NCBI RefSeq assembly: GCF_029714325.1
Contig: NZ_CP121666.1
Location: 1,550,001 to 1,614,000, forward strand
DNA from: Bradyrhizobium sp. CB1717
Lineage (GTDB): Bacteria > Pseudomonadota > Alphaproteobacteria > Rhizobiales > Xanthobacteraceae
Length of the DNA: 64,000 nucleotides
Reading direction: 5' to 3'
Positions 37,242 through 45,515 of this stretch are shown here, one piece after another (positions within the stretch are counted from its first letter, which is position 1; every line of letters starts with the position of its first letter). Below the pieces are notes generated by a model. It did no database searches. It was given only the letters and a program-made list of their open reading frames with translations, and was not told the origin of the DNA. A program made the position numbers and the translations under genes.

Positions 37242-39287
37242 ATGCCTCGCGACAGCGACAAAGACAACGATTCCCGCGGCCGGCGAGGCCCGGCCAAGGG
37301 CCGTAGCGGCAAGCCGCGTGGCCCCGAGAAGAAGTTCGCCAAGCGCGGCTTCGAGGGCAAGGGGGATCGCGACAGCCGGCCGCCCCGCGAGGGTCGCGAG
37401 GGCCGCCCCTTCCGCCGCCGCGAGGACGGCGATGCCCCGCGCCGCGATTTTTCCGACCGTCCGCGCTTCAAGCGCGACGGTGAGGAGCGCGGTGAGCGCA
37501 GCTTCAAGCCACGCGGTGATCGTCCGTTCTCCGATCGCGGCGCGCGTGATGGCGAGAAGCGGTCGTTTAAGCCGCGTGGTGATCGTCCGTCCTATGGGCG
37601 CGACGACCGTCCGCCGCGCAGGGATCGCGATGATTCCCGCCCCGCCGGCCGGACCGGAGACAAGAAGTTCGGCGACAAGCGGCCCTATGCGCCGCGTGGC
37701 GACCGGCCGGAGCGCAAGTTCGACGGCGAGCGGAAGTTTTCGCGCGGCGGCGACCGCGGGCCGCGCGAGGATCGTGGCGAGCGCAGCTTCAAGCCGCGTG
37801 GAGACCGCCCGAATTTCGATCGCGGTGATCGCGCGCCTCGCGGCGAGCGTCCCGAACGCAAATTCGAGGACCGGAAATTTTCGCGTGGCGGACCGGATCG
37901 TGGGCCGCGCAAGGATTTTGGCGGTCGCGATCGCGGCGAGGACAAGCCCTGGCAGAAGCGCGACGATCGTCGCGAGGGCGGCCGCGGCGAGGACCGTCCG
38001 CGCTTCTCGCGCTCGCGCGATGATCGCGCGTCTGGCGATCGTCCGTTCCGCGATCGGCCGAAATTCGATCGGCCCCGTGACCATGACAGCGAACGTGGTG
38101 ACCGTCCGAAATTCGATCGCCCGCGTCAGCGGCCGGAAGGCCGCATGGACTGGCAGGAGCATCCGCGCAGCGAAGGCCGCTTCCGCGACCGTCCGCGTCG
38201 CGACAATGAGGACGACAGCCGGATCTTCGAGAAGCGTCCCGCCTTCGGTGGCCGCGGCGCCTATCGTGAGCGCGATCGTGATTTCGAGGGCCGTCCGCGT
38301 CGCGACGAAGCGCCGAAGCCGAAGAAGGCCGGCGAGCGCATCGCCAAGGCGCTGGCGCGTGCGGGGCTCGCCTCGCGCCGCGACGCCGAGGAAATGGTCA
38401 CGCAGGGCCGCGTCACCGTCAACGGCCGCGTCATCAACTCGCCGGCGCTCGACATCACGCCGAACGACGTCGTCCTGGTCGACGGCAAGCCGTTGCCGCC
38501 GCGCGAGCGCACGCGGCTGTTCCTCTATCACAAGCCGCGCGGGCTGATGACGACGCATGACGACCCGGAAGGCCGTCCGACCGTGTTCGACAACCTGCCC
38601 GAAGGCCTGCCGCGCCTGATCAGCGTCGGCCGGCTCGACTTCAACACCGAGGGCCTGCTGCTGCTCACCAATGACGGCGGCCTCGCGCGCACGCTCGAGC
38701 TCCCCGACACCGGCTGGCTGCGCCGCTACCGCGTCCGCGCCCATGGCGACGTCACCCAGGCGCAGCTCGACGAGCTCAAGAATGGCATCGAGATCGAGGG
38801 CGTCAAATACGGTCCGATCGAGGCGACGCTGGAGCGCGACCAGGGCGCCAATGTCTGGCTGGTGTTCGCGATCCGCGAAGGCAAGAACCGCGAGGTCCGC
38901 AACGTCTGCGCCCATCTCGGGCTCGAGGTGAACCGGCTGATCCGCGTCTCCTATGGCCCGTTCCAGCTCGGCGAGATCCCCGAAGGCCAGGTCGACGAGA
39001 TCAAGTCGCGCGTGCTGCGCGAGCAGCTCGGCGACAAGGTGATCGAGAAGTCGGGCGCCGAGTTCGACGTGCCGTCGAAATCCGCCGGGCGCGGCGACGA
39101 TGCGCCGAAGAAGCCGATGAAGCGCGCCGTCATCAACGACAGCAAGGGCCGCCGCGTGCTGGTGCAGCGCACCGGCAGCGAGGAGGCGCGCGAGCGCAAC
39201 GAGATGGAGGCGAACGGCTACGGCCCGCCGCGCCGTCCCAAGCGTGGCTATCACGGCAAGCGCGACCTGACGCCGCGGGAGGACTAG
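37242..39287 (+). CDS. RluB/RsuA-family pseudouridine synthase with long Arg/Asp/Gly-rich N-terminus
   Basis: 681 residues, more than twice the family's usual 240-300. Residues 1 to about 355 are low-complexity and charged, made of imperfect repeats of RGDRP, PERKF, FSRGG and RDDR units; probably disordered and RNA-binding. An S4 RNA-binding domain follows (AGERIAKALARAGLASRR..., from about 360), then the synthase domain with catalytic Asp-466 in GRLDFNTEG. A 70-residue basic tail ends the protein. It should isomerise uridine in 23S rRNA (RluB position) or 16S rRNA. The shared rsuA-type domain makes the exact target uncertain. rsmD follows by two bases, forming an rRNA-modification operon. 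Confidence 0.9.
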   Translation: MPRDSDKDNDSRGRRGPAKGRSGKPRGPEKKFAKRGFEGKGDRDSRPPREGREGRPFRRREDGDAPRRDFSDRPRFKRDGEERGERSFKPRGDRPFSDRGARDGEKRSFKPRGDRPSYGRDDRPPRRDRDDSRPAGRTGDKKFGDKRPYAPRGDRPERKFDGERKFSRGGDRGPREDRGERSFKPRGDRPNFDRGDRAPRGERPERKFEDRKFSRGGPDRGPRKDFGGRDRGEDKPWQKRDDRREGGRGEDRPRFSRSRDDRASGDRPFRDRPKFDRPRDHDSERGDRPKFDRPRQRPEGRMDWQEHPRSEGRFRDRPRRDNEDDSRIFEKRPAFGGRGAYRERDRDFEGRPRRDEAPKPKKAGERIAKALARAGLASRRDAEEMVTQGRVTVNGRVINSPALDITPNDVVLVDGKPLPPRERTRLFLYHKPRGLMTTHDDPEGRPTVFDNLPEGLPRLISVGRLDFNTEGLLLLTNDGGLARTLELPDTGWLRRYRVRAHGDVTQAQLDELKNGIEIEGVKYGPIEATLERDQGANVWLVFAIREGKNREVRNVCAHLGLEVNRLIRVSYGPFQLGEIPEGQVDEIKSRVLREQLGDKVIEKSGAEFDVPSKSAGRGDDAPKKPMKRAVINDSKGRRVLVQRTGSEEARERNEMEANGYGPPRRPKRGYHGKRDLTPRED

Positions 39288-39289
39288 CC

Positions 39290-39844
39290 TTGCGCGTCGT
39301 CGGCGGCAGGTTGAAGGGGCGCAATCTCGCCTCACCGTCCTCGCGCGACATTCGCCCCACGGCGGACCGGTTGCGCGAGTCCGTGTTCAACATCCTCGTG
39401 CACGCCTATGACGATCCGATTCAAGATGCGCGCGTGCTCGATCTCTTCGCCGGCACCGGCGCGCTCGGCATCGAAGCTTCGTCACGCGGCGCGAAGTTCA
39501 CGCTGTTCGTGGACAATGGCGCGGAAGCGCGGGCGCTGCTGCGCAATAATGTCGAGTCGCTCGGCCTCGGCGGCGTGACCAAAGTCTATCGCCGCGATGC
39601 GACCGATCTCGGTCCCGCGCATCCTGTCGAGCCGTTCTCGCTGGTGTTCCTCGATCCACCCTACGGCAAGGGATTTGCGGACAAGGCGCTGGCGAGTCTG
39701 CGCGACGGCGGCTGGCTCACGCCGGGCGCGCTGCTGGTGGTGGAAGAGGCGAAGGCCGCGCAGTTCGTGACGCCGGAAGGGTTCGAGGAGCTGGAGCGGC
39801 GGGCGTACGATGATACGGAGTTTGTGTTTTTGAGGAAGCCGTAG
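39290..39844 (+). CDS. rsmD: 16S rRNA (guanine-966-N2)-methyltransferase
   Basis: 184 residues from a TTG start two bases after the preceding stop. MRVVGGRLKGR at the N-terminus and RPTADRLRESVFNIL are the family's opening. SAM-binding motif I VLDLFAGTGALGIEA is near residue 46 and the catalytic DPPYGKG near 123. It methylates G966 of 16S rRNA. Cotranscribed with the pseudouridine synthase. Confidence 0.95.
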   Translation: MRVVGGRLKGRNLASPSSRDIRPTADRLRESVFNILVHAYDDPIQDARVLDLFAGTGALGIEASSRGAKFTLFVDNGAEARALLRNNVESLGLGGVTKVYRRDATDLGPAHPVEPFSLVFLDPPYGKGFADKALASLRDGGWLTPGALLVVEEAKAAQFVTPEGFEELERRAYDDTEFVFLRKP

Positions 39845-39854
39845 TCTCGCTGCC

Positions 39855-39943
39855 GTAGGGTGGGCAAAGGCGCAACGCGCCGTGCCCACCAGCTCTCCAT
39901 GATCGTGAAAGGTGGTGGGCACGCTTCGCTTTGCCCACCCTAC
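39855..39943. repeat. Intergenic palindromic repeat, family B copy 4
   Basis: GTAGGGTGGGCAAAGG and CTTTGCCCACCCTAC ends with inner GTGCCCACC/GGTGGGCAC arms. It exactly fills the gap between convergent rsmD and mutL, ending eight bases from the mutL stop. Confidence 0.92.
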
Positions 39944-39950
39944 GGCACTT

Positions 39951-41765
39951 TTACCTCCGCCCGAACAGCTTCTCCACGTCGCTCAGCTTCAGCTCGACAT
40001 AGGTCGGCCGGCCGTGATTGCACTGGCCGGAGTTCGGGGTGTCCTCCATCTCGCGGAGCAGGGCGTTCATCTCTTCCGGCCGCAGCCGACGGCCGGCGCG
40101 CACCGAGCCGTGGCAGGCCATGGTGGCGGCGACGTGCATCAGGCGGCGTTCGAGAGGAAGCGCCTCGTCCCACTCGGCCATGTGCTCGGAGAGATCGCGC
40201 AAGAGCCCGCCCGCATTGGTCTTGCCCAGCAGCGACGGTGTCTCGCGCACGGCGACCGCACCGGGGCCGAAGGATTCGATGGCAAGGCCGAACGAGGCAA
40301 GCTCCTCGCTGCGCTCCAGCAGGCGCTCCACCGTGGCTTCGTCCATCTCGACGATCTCGGGGATCAAAAGGATCTGCCGCTGCACACCGTTTGCGGCGAG
40401 CGAAGCCTTGAGCCGCTCGTAGACGATACGCTCATGCGCGGCGTGCTGGTCGACGATGATGAGGCCGTCGCGGGTCTGCGAGACGATGTAGGTCTCGTGG
40501 ATCTGCGTGCGCGCCGCGCCGAGTGGGCGGTCAACCAAGTCAGCCACCGGCTGCGTCTCGATCCGCACATCCGCGCTGGGCGCGCCGACATCGAAGGCGG
40601 CCTGCGCGCGTTCGGCGAAAGCCGGCGCAGCTGCGCCGTCGAATGACGGCATCGGCGCGACCGGGGCGGATGGCGAGGCGCGCCAGTCCCAGCTCGCCGG
40701 GCGCTGTGGCGTGAACGCGGGGCGGAACGAGGACCGCGCGCTCTCGCCGCTGTTGGCGGCGGTGCGCCGGCCCTCGCGCGCCAGCGCTTCCTTCAATCCG
40801 TGTACGATCAGCGCGCGCACGAGGCCGGCATTGCGGAAGCGCACCTCGGTTTTGGCCGGATGCACGTTGGCGTCGACCTCGCGCGGGTCGAGCGTGACGA
40901 ACAGCGCCAGCACCGGATGACGGTCGCGCGGCAGATAGTCGGAATAGGCCGCGCGCACCGCACCCAGGATCAGCTTGTCGCGCACCGGGCGGCCGTTGAC
41001 GAAGAGATATTGCCCGAGCGCGTTGGCCTTGGTCAGCGCGGGCGCCGCGGCATAGCCGGCGACGACGACGCCTTCGCGCTCGGCATGGACCTCGATGGCA
41101 TGGCTGCGGAATTCAGCCCCTAAGATATCGCCGAGCCGCGTCAGGCGGCCGGCGCCGCCGGGCAGGGCAGCGGCCCAGGTCACCGGCGCGCGCTCCTCGC
41201 CCGCGAGCGTGAAGGCGACGTCGGGCCGCGCCATGGCGAGGCGCCGCACCACCTCACGGATGGCTTCCGCTTCGGTGCGGTCGGTCTTCAGGAATTTCAG
41301 CCGTGCCGGCGTCGCATAGAAGAGGTCGCCAACCTCGACGCGCGTGCCATGTGCCAGCGCGGCCGGCATGATCTCGGACTTCTCGCCGCCCTCGACGGTA
41401 AGCGCCCAGGCGTGCGGCTCGCTGGCGTGGCGCGTGGTGATGGAGAGACGCGCGACCGAGCCGATCGAGGGCAGCGCCTCGCCGCGGAACCCGAGGGTGC
41501 GGATCTGGAGTAGATCCTCGTCGTCGAGCTTGGAGGTGGCATGGCGCTCGACCGCGAGCGACAGGTCCTTCGCGGTCATGCCGCCGCCGTCGTCGGTGAT
41601 GCCGATCCGGCGCCGCCCGCCGCCATCGGTGAAGACGTCGATCCGGCTCGCGCCGGCATCGATGGCGTTCTCGACCAGCTCTTTGACCACGCTCGCGGGC
41701 CGCTCGACCACCTCGCCGGCGGCGATGCGGTTGACGACCTGTTCTGGAAGCTGGCGGACGGGCAT
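39951..41765 (-). CDS. mutL: DNA mismatch repair protein MutL with endonuclease motifs
   Basis: 604 residues. The GHKL ATPase domain is intact: NRIAAGEVVERPASVVKELVENAIDAG, DDGGGM near residue 59 and TLGFRGEAL near 90. After a Pro/Ala-rich linker (about 330-410), the C-terminal domain carries DQHAAHERIVYE, which fits the DQHA(X)2E(X)4E endonuclease motif, plus ACHGSVRAG and CNHGRP near the end. Thus it should nick the daughter strand itself, as expected for bacteria that lack MutH. ATG 41765 begins the family sequence MPVRQLPE. Monocistronic. Confidence 0.97.
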   Translation of the reverse strand: MPVRQLPEQVVNRIAAGEVVERPASVVKELVENAIDAGASRIDVFTDGGGRRRIGITDDGGGMTAKDLSLAVERHATSKLDDEDLLQIRTLGFRGEALPSIGSVARLSITTRHASEPHAWALTVEGGEKSEIMPAALAHGTRVEVGDLFYATPARLKFLKTDRTEAEAIREVVRRLAMARPDVAFTLAGEERAPVTWAAALPGGAGRLTRLGDILGAEFRSHAIEVHAEREGVVVAGYAAAPALTKANALGQYLFVNGRPVRDKLILGAVRAAYSDYLPRDRHPVLALFVTLDPREVDANVHPAKTEVRFRNAGLVRALIVHGLKEALAREGRRTAANSGESARSSFRPAFTPQRPASWDWRASPSAPVAPMPSFDGAAAPAFAERAQAAFDVGAPSADVRIETQPVADLVDRPLGAARTQIHETYIVSQTRDGLIIVDQHAAHERIVYERLKASLAANGVQRQILLIPEIVEMDEATVERLLERSEELASFGLAIESFGPGAVAVRETPSLLGKTNAGGLLRDLSEHMAEWDEALPLERRLMHVAATMACHGSVRAGRRLRPEEMNALLREMEDTPNSGQCNHGRPTYVELKLSDVEKLFGRR

Positions 41766-42003
41766 GGGCTCGAATCTGGATTCGCTGACAGCGCTATTCT
41801 AGGCCGTGTTGCGTCAAAAGCATGTGTTGGGCAACAGCCGTGTGGTGATCTGGGGAAGAGGCCTGTCTATCACATTGAAGACATTGGCCGTTCGAGAAAA
41901 TCGCGCAACCCGGATGACGCGGCTTTCGGTAACCGTTCTGATTGTGGGGTGCCGGGCAGACGTGTAGCATCGTGAAAAAATGGCAACAGGACGGGAGGAC
42001 GCC

Positions 42004-42321
42004 ATGTGCCATCTCTTCGCGCATCAGCCCCAACGCGACTACGAATCCCAGACCCGGTCGTTACGGATCGGCGGGCATTGCACCTCGATCCGGCTGGAGA
42101 TGGCATTCTGGGACACGCTGGAGGAGATCGCGGCCAAGGAGAGCATGAGCCTCGGCAAGTTCCTGACCACGCTCTACAACGAGGTGCTCGACCATCACGG
42201 CGAGGTCAACAATTTCGCTTCGCTGTTGCGCTGCTCGTGCTTGATCTATCGGTCCCGGAGCGTCACCCCGGTCCAGGATTTCAAGGCGACCGTCGCGCCA
42301 ATTCTCGACGCGGCCGAATAG
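42004..42321 (+). CDS. Ribbon-helix-helix domain protein
   Basis: 105 residues. SLRIGGHCTSIRLEMAFWDTLEEIAAKESMSLGKFLTTLYNEV (about residues 19-62) is a ribbon-helix-helix DNA-binding domain of the RHH_4 type: beta strand, then two helices. GGGAGG lies six bases before ATG 42004; an ATG at 41980 would add eight residues but lacks such a site. The tail carries two cysteines (LLRCSCLIY). It may be a small transcription regulator. Divergent from mutL with 238 bases between them. Confidence 0.85.
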   Translation: MCHLFAHQPQRDYESQTRSLRIGGHCTSIRLEMAFWDTLEEIAAKESMSLGKFLTTLYNEVLDHHGEVNNFASLLRCSCLIYRSRSVTPVQDFKATVAPILDAAE

Positions 42322-42339
42322 CTGTCCCAACAAAGGTGC

Positions 42340-42426
42340 GTAGCCCGGATGGAGCGCAGCGCAATCCGGGGATTTGTGCCACAAGCGGCGACGGCCCCGG
42401 ATTACGCTGCGCTCCATCCGGGCTAC
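42340..42426. repeat. Intergenic palindromic repeat, family C copy 2
   Basis: GTAGCCCGGATGGAGCG and CGCTCCATCCGGGCTAC ends. A family A copy begins only 17 bases later, so two different families are in tandem here. Confidence 0.9.
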
Positions 42427-42443
42427 GGGGACTCCCTCCACGT

Positions 42444-42530
42444 CGTCATTGCGAGGAGCACTTGCGACGAAGCAATCCAGAATCTTTCCGCGCCGGCAAT
42501 CTGGATTGCTTCGCTTCGCTCGCAATGACG
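42444..42530. repeat. Intergenic palindromic repeat, family A copy 4
   Basis: CGTCATTGCGAGGAG and GCTCGCAATGACG ends, same orientation as copy 3. It ends 14 bases before the stop of the GMC gene. Confidence 0.9.
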
Positions 42531-42544
42531 GGGAGAGCGTACGA

Positions 42545-44113
42545 TCAGATCTCCTTCTTCTGCATCGCCCCCGCAATGTAATCCGCCTGCCGGATCGCCA
42601 GCGCGACGATGGTCAGCGTCGGATTGCAGGCCGCGCCGCTGGTGAACTGGCTGCCGTCGGAGACGAACAGGTTCTTGATGTCGTGGCTCTGCCCGAACTT
42701 GTTGACCACGCCGTCGCGCGGCTTTTCGCTCATCCTGTTGGTGCCGAGATTGTGCGTGCTCGGATAAGGCGGCGTCGGATAGGTCACGGTGGCGCCGACG
42801 GCGTCGTAGACGGCCGCACCCTGCTTGTAGGCGTGCGCGCGCATCGCGACGTCGTTGGGATGATCGTCGAAATGCACGCTTGCGACCGGTTGGCCGAACT
42901 TGTCCCTCACGACGGGGTCGAGCGTGATGCGGTTGGTCTCCTGCGGCATGTCCTCGCCGACCAGCCACATGCCGGCCATCCTGGGATAGCCGTCGAGCGC
43001 CGACGTGAACGAACGGCCCCAGGCGCCGGGATTGAGGAACGCCGCCATGAAGGGCAGGCCGATCGACAGCGTCTCCATCTCGTAGCCGCCGACGAAGCCG
43101 CGCTTCGGGTTGTTGGCGGCTTCGTCGCGGATGATGCCGGCCATGGTGGTGCCGCGATACATGTGCACCGACTTCTCGAACACGGCATAGACGCTGCCGG
43201 TCATGTGGCGCATGTAGTTGCGGCCGACCTGTCCCGATGAATTGGCGAGGCCGTCGGGGAACATGGTCGAGGCGCTGGTGAGCAGCAGCCGCGGGCTCTC
43301 GATCGAGTTGCCGGCCACCGCAACGATGCGCGCCTTCTGGCGCTGCATGGCGCCTGTCTCGTCGGCATAGACGACGCCGGTCACCTTGCCGCTGGAATCA
43401 TGCTCGATCTTGACCGCCATGCTGCTGGGTCTGACTTCGAGATTTCCGGTCGCCTCGCCCTTGGGGATCTCGGTGTAGAGCGTCGACCATTTCGCGCCCG
43501 ACTTGCAGCCCTGGAAGCAGAAGCCGATCTGCTGGCAGGCGCCGCGACCGTCGCGCGGCTGGCTGTTGATCGCCATGTTGCCGGTGTGCACGGTCTTGTA
43601 GCCGAGCTTCTTCGCGCCGGCCTCCAGAACCTTGAAGTTGTTGTTGCCGGGAAGTCCGGGAATGCCGTTGGTGCGGGTCACGCCCATCTTGTTCTCGGCC
43701 TTGGCGTACCATGGCTCCATCTCTGTAAGCGTCACCGGCCAGTCCAAAAGGTTGGCGCCGGGAATGTTGCCATAGGTGCTCTTCACCCTGAACTCGTGCT
43801 CGTCGAAGCGGAGCGAGGCGCCGGCCCAATGTGTCGTGGAGCCGCCGACCGCCTTCACGATCCAGGCGGGCAGGCCCGAAAAATCCTTGGCGACGCGCCA
43901 CGTCCCTGACGTGGTGCGCGCGTCGGTCCAGGCCAGCTGGGAAAAGCTCTCCCACTCGTCGTTGACGAAGTCCTGGTTCTCGATGCGCGGACCTGCTTCC
44001 AGGATCACCACCTTGACGCCCTTCTGCGCGAGCTCGTTGCCCAGCGTGCCGCCGCCGGCACCGGAACCGACGATCACCACAACGCTGGAGTCGTTCAGAT
44101 CGAATTTGGCCAT
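42545..44113 (-). CDS. GMC-family FAD-dependent oxidoreductase
   Basis: 522 residues. Residues 10-38 hold the Rossmann FAD motif VGSGAGGG with ILEAG following, and the C-terminus has NLFVSDGSQFTSGAACNPT, the conserved GMC end. The active-site His is probably in STHNLGTNRM near residue 451. It resembles the large subunit of gluconate 2-dehydrogenase, sorbitol and fructose dehydrogenases. Substrate is probably a sugar or polyol derivative. No signal peptide is visible, so it may be carried through the Tat system by the small subunit encoded upstream. Last gene of a four-gene operon, 28 bases after the small subunit; start preceded by AGGAG. Confidence 0.9.
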   Translation of the reverse strand: MAKFDLNDSSVVVIVGSGAGGGTLGNELAQKGVKVVILEAGPRIENQDFVNDEWESFSQLAWTDARTTSGTWRVAKDFSGLPAWIVKAVGGSTTHWAGASLRFDEHEFRVKSTYGNIPGANLLDWPVTLTEMEPWYAKAENKMGVTRTNGIPGLPGNNNFKVLEAGAKKLGYKTVHTGNMAINSQPRDGRGACQQIGFCFQGCKSGAKWSTLYTEIPKGEATGNLEVRPSSMAVKIEHDSSGKVTGVVYADETGAMQRQKARIVAVAGNSIESPRLLLTSASTMFPDGLANSSGQVGRNYMRHMTGSVYAVFEKSVHMYRGTTMAGIIRDEAANNPKRGFVGGYEMETLSIGLPFMAAFLNPGAWGRSFTSALDGYPRMAGMWLVGEDMPQETNRITLDPVVRDKFGQPVASVHFDDHPNDVAMRAHAYKQGAAVYDAVGATVTYPTPPYPSTHNLGTNRMSEKPRDGVVNKFGQSHDIKNLFVSDGSQFTSGAACNPTLTIVALAIRQADYIAGAMQKKEI

Positions 44114-44141
44114 ATGCGTTCTCCTGAACCGTTGGGTGAGC

Positions 44142-44690
44142 TTAAGCCTTCGGCAGCCAGTCGATGTCGGCGAAGCCGCGATTGATGTAGCCGCCATGCT
44201 CGGCGGAGGAGCCCTCGTAGCCGAACCGCGGCCAGACCTCTTTCTGGTTGTAGAGCGAGACGACGAGGTCGCCGCGCACCTTCTGGAAGAAGTCGCTTCC
44301 CTCGATCTCCTTCAGCAGCACAACGCGGTCGGCTTCCCATGGCACCTCGGCATAAGAGACCTTGTGGCGATCGCGCGCGTTCTGGTCGAGCCGGCTGATG
44401 CCGTCGCTGATCAGCGCTTTGACGGCGGGATCCTTTGCCGCCTTGCCGTCCCACGGCTTGATCGCGGTGATGTAATAGCTGTCGCCGAGGACATCGTGCG
44501 GATAGATGTCGCGCGCGACCTTCAGCAGCGTCTTCATGGTCGCGGGCGAGAGCGCGCTCGCATCATCGGCCCAGGCGCCTTCGATGCTGACGGCGACGCT
44601 GGTCGCGACCGTTACGACCGGCACGGCGGTCGCCGCGCCCTTGAGAAAGACGCGGCGGCTGTGCTTGCTTCGACGATCGACTTCTCTCAT
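44142..44690 (-). CDS. Tat-exported gluconate-2-dehydrogenase subunit-3-like protein
   Basis: 182 residues. SRRVFLKG (residues 11-18) followed by a hydrophobic stretch is a Tat signal, cleaved near AWAD (about residue 41). The body (TMKTLLKVARDIYPHDVLGDSYY, FPAIKPWDG-like, then a C-terminal VSLYNQKEVWPRFGYEGSSAEHGGYINRGFADIDWLP) matches the subunit 3 family. In related enzymes it escorts the flavoprotein to the periplasm. The combination with the GMC gene and a cytochrome c makes a three-part periplasmic dehydrogenase likely. It follows the VOC gene by 42 bases. Confidence 0.9.
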   Translation of the reverse strand: MREVDRRSKHSRRVFLKGAATAVPVVTVATSVAVSIEGAWADDASALSPATMKTLLKVARDIYPHDVLGDSYYITAIKPWDGKAAKDPAVKALISDGISRLDQNARDRHKVSYAEVPWEADRVVLLKEIEGSDFFQKVRGDLVVSLYNQKEVWPRFGYEGSSAEHGGYINRGFADIDWLPKA

Positions 44691-44732
44691 GGCATTCCTC
44701 CGGATTTTTGTGATTTGGATTTTGTGATGTGA

Positions 44733-45128
44733 TCAGCCGAAGCGTCCGCCCCGCTGGATCACCTCGATCTTGTAGCCGTCGGGATCGCTGACGAAGAAGA
44801 AGCGCGCCAGCGTCCGGCCGTCGTGCTTGAAGTCGCGCAGGGGTCCCGGTGCGAGCTTCTCGCGCTCGAAGCGTGCATGCTCGGCATCGAGATCCTCGAC
44901 CACCACGGCGAGATGGCCGTAGCCGTCGCCGAGCGCGTACGGCTCCTTGCGATCGAAATTCACCGTCAGCTCCACCTCGAAAGGTGAGGAGGGGTGACGC
45001 AGATAGATCAGGGCAAAGTCGGAAAACTTCAGATGGTCGGCGACCTCCAGGCCGAAGGCGCGCCTGTAGAAGTCGAGTGAGCGCGCCTCGTCGAGCACGC
45101 GGATCATGGAATGGACTGGCTTTGCCAC
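44733..45128 (-). CDS. VOC-superfamily (glyoxalase-like) protein
   Basis: 131 residues from a GTG start that abuts the stop of the cytochrome gene. The sequence has paired beta-alpha-beta-beta-beta modules: MIRVLDEARSLDFYRRAFGLEV, ELTVNF, then GHLAVVVEDLDAEHARF and FVSDPDGYKIEVIQRG. Candidate metal ligands His-7, Glu-53, His-72 and Glu-122 are in the positions used by glyoxalase I. It may isomerise or otherwise act on the product or substrate of the dehydrogenase encoded next to it, or detoxify methylglyoxal. Finding it between a cytochrome c and a Tat-exported subunit is unusual because it has no export signal. Confidence 0.88.
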   Translation of the reverse strand: MAKPVHSMIRVLDEARSLDFYRRAFGLEVADHLKFSDFALIYLRHPSSPFEVELTVNFDRKEPYALGDGYGHLAVVVEDLDAEHARFEREKLAPGPLRDFKHDGRTLARFFFVSDPDGYKIEVIQRGGRFG

Positions 45129-45515
45129 TCAGTTCTGCTCCTTGAGAAAGGCGATGATGGCGGCGCGGGTTTCCGGCTTGGCTTGCCGGTAGGCCATGAT
45201 CACGCCGGGAATGACGGCTTGCGGATTGGCCAGCCACGCATCGAGCCGGGTCTCGTCCCACTTGAAATCAGCCTTGGCGAGGCCGTCCGAATAGTGGAAG
45301 CCTTCGGCCTTGCCGGCGGGCCGGCCGACGACCTTGACCAGGGGCGGGCCTTGCCGCATCGGCTCCGACAGGCTCAAGGTGTGACACACCGCGCATTGCT
45401 GCTTGAATAATGTGGCACCATCCGGCGGCTTTGCGGCCGGCAACGGCATCTGCGCATCGGCAACCCTGACCAACAGCACCATCGCGGTGCACAATCCCAG
45501 CACGACCACGCGCAT
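45129..45515 (-). CDS. Periplasmic class I cytochrome c
   Basis: 128 residues. A signal peptide to about residue 21 (cleavage after VADAQ) is followed by the heme-binding CAVCH at 41-45 and the axial Met probably at 107 in PGVIMAY. It is the expected size of a mono-heme cytochrome c that takes electrons from a periplasmic dehydrogenase to the oxidase. First gene of the operon. The frame is open upstream to 45656; the ATG at 45515 begins the signal peptide, though its ribosome site is not strong. Confidence 0.88.
   Translation of the reverse strand: MRVVVLGLCTAMVLLVRVADAQMPLPAAKPPDGATLFKQQCAVCHTLSLSEPMRQGPPLVKVVGRPAGKAEGFHYSDGLAKADFKWDETRLDAWLANPQAVIPGVIMAYRQAKPETRAAIIAFLKEQN

Noticed and set aside
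37236..39335. 699-codon minus-strand frame opposite the pseudouridine synthase
   Set aside because: Produced by GC-rich, repetitive codons of the plus-strand gene; no ribosome site or family motif.
42061..42576. Minus-strand frame across two repeats next to the ribbon-helix-helix gene
   Set aside because: It runs through repeat families C and A and opposite the RHH gene; no ribosome site or motif.
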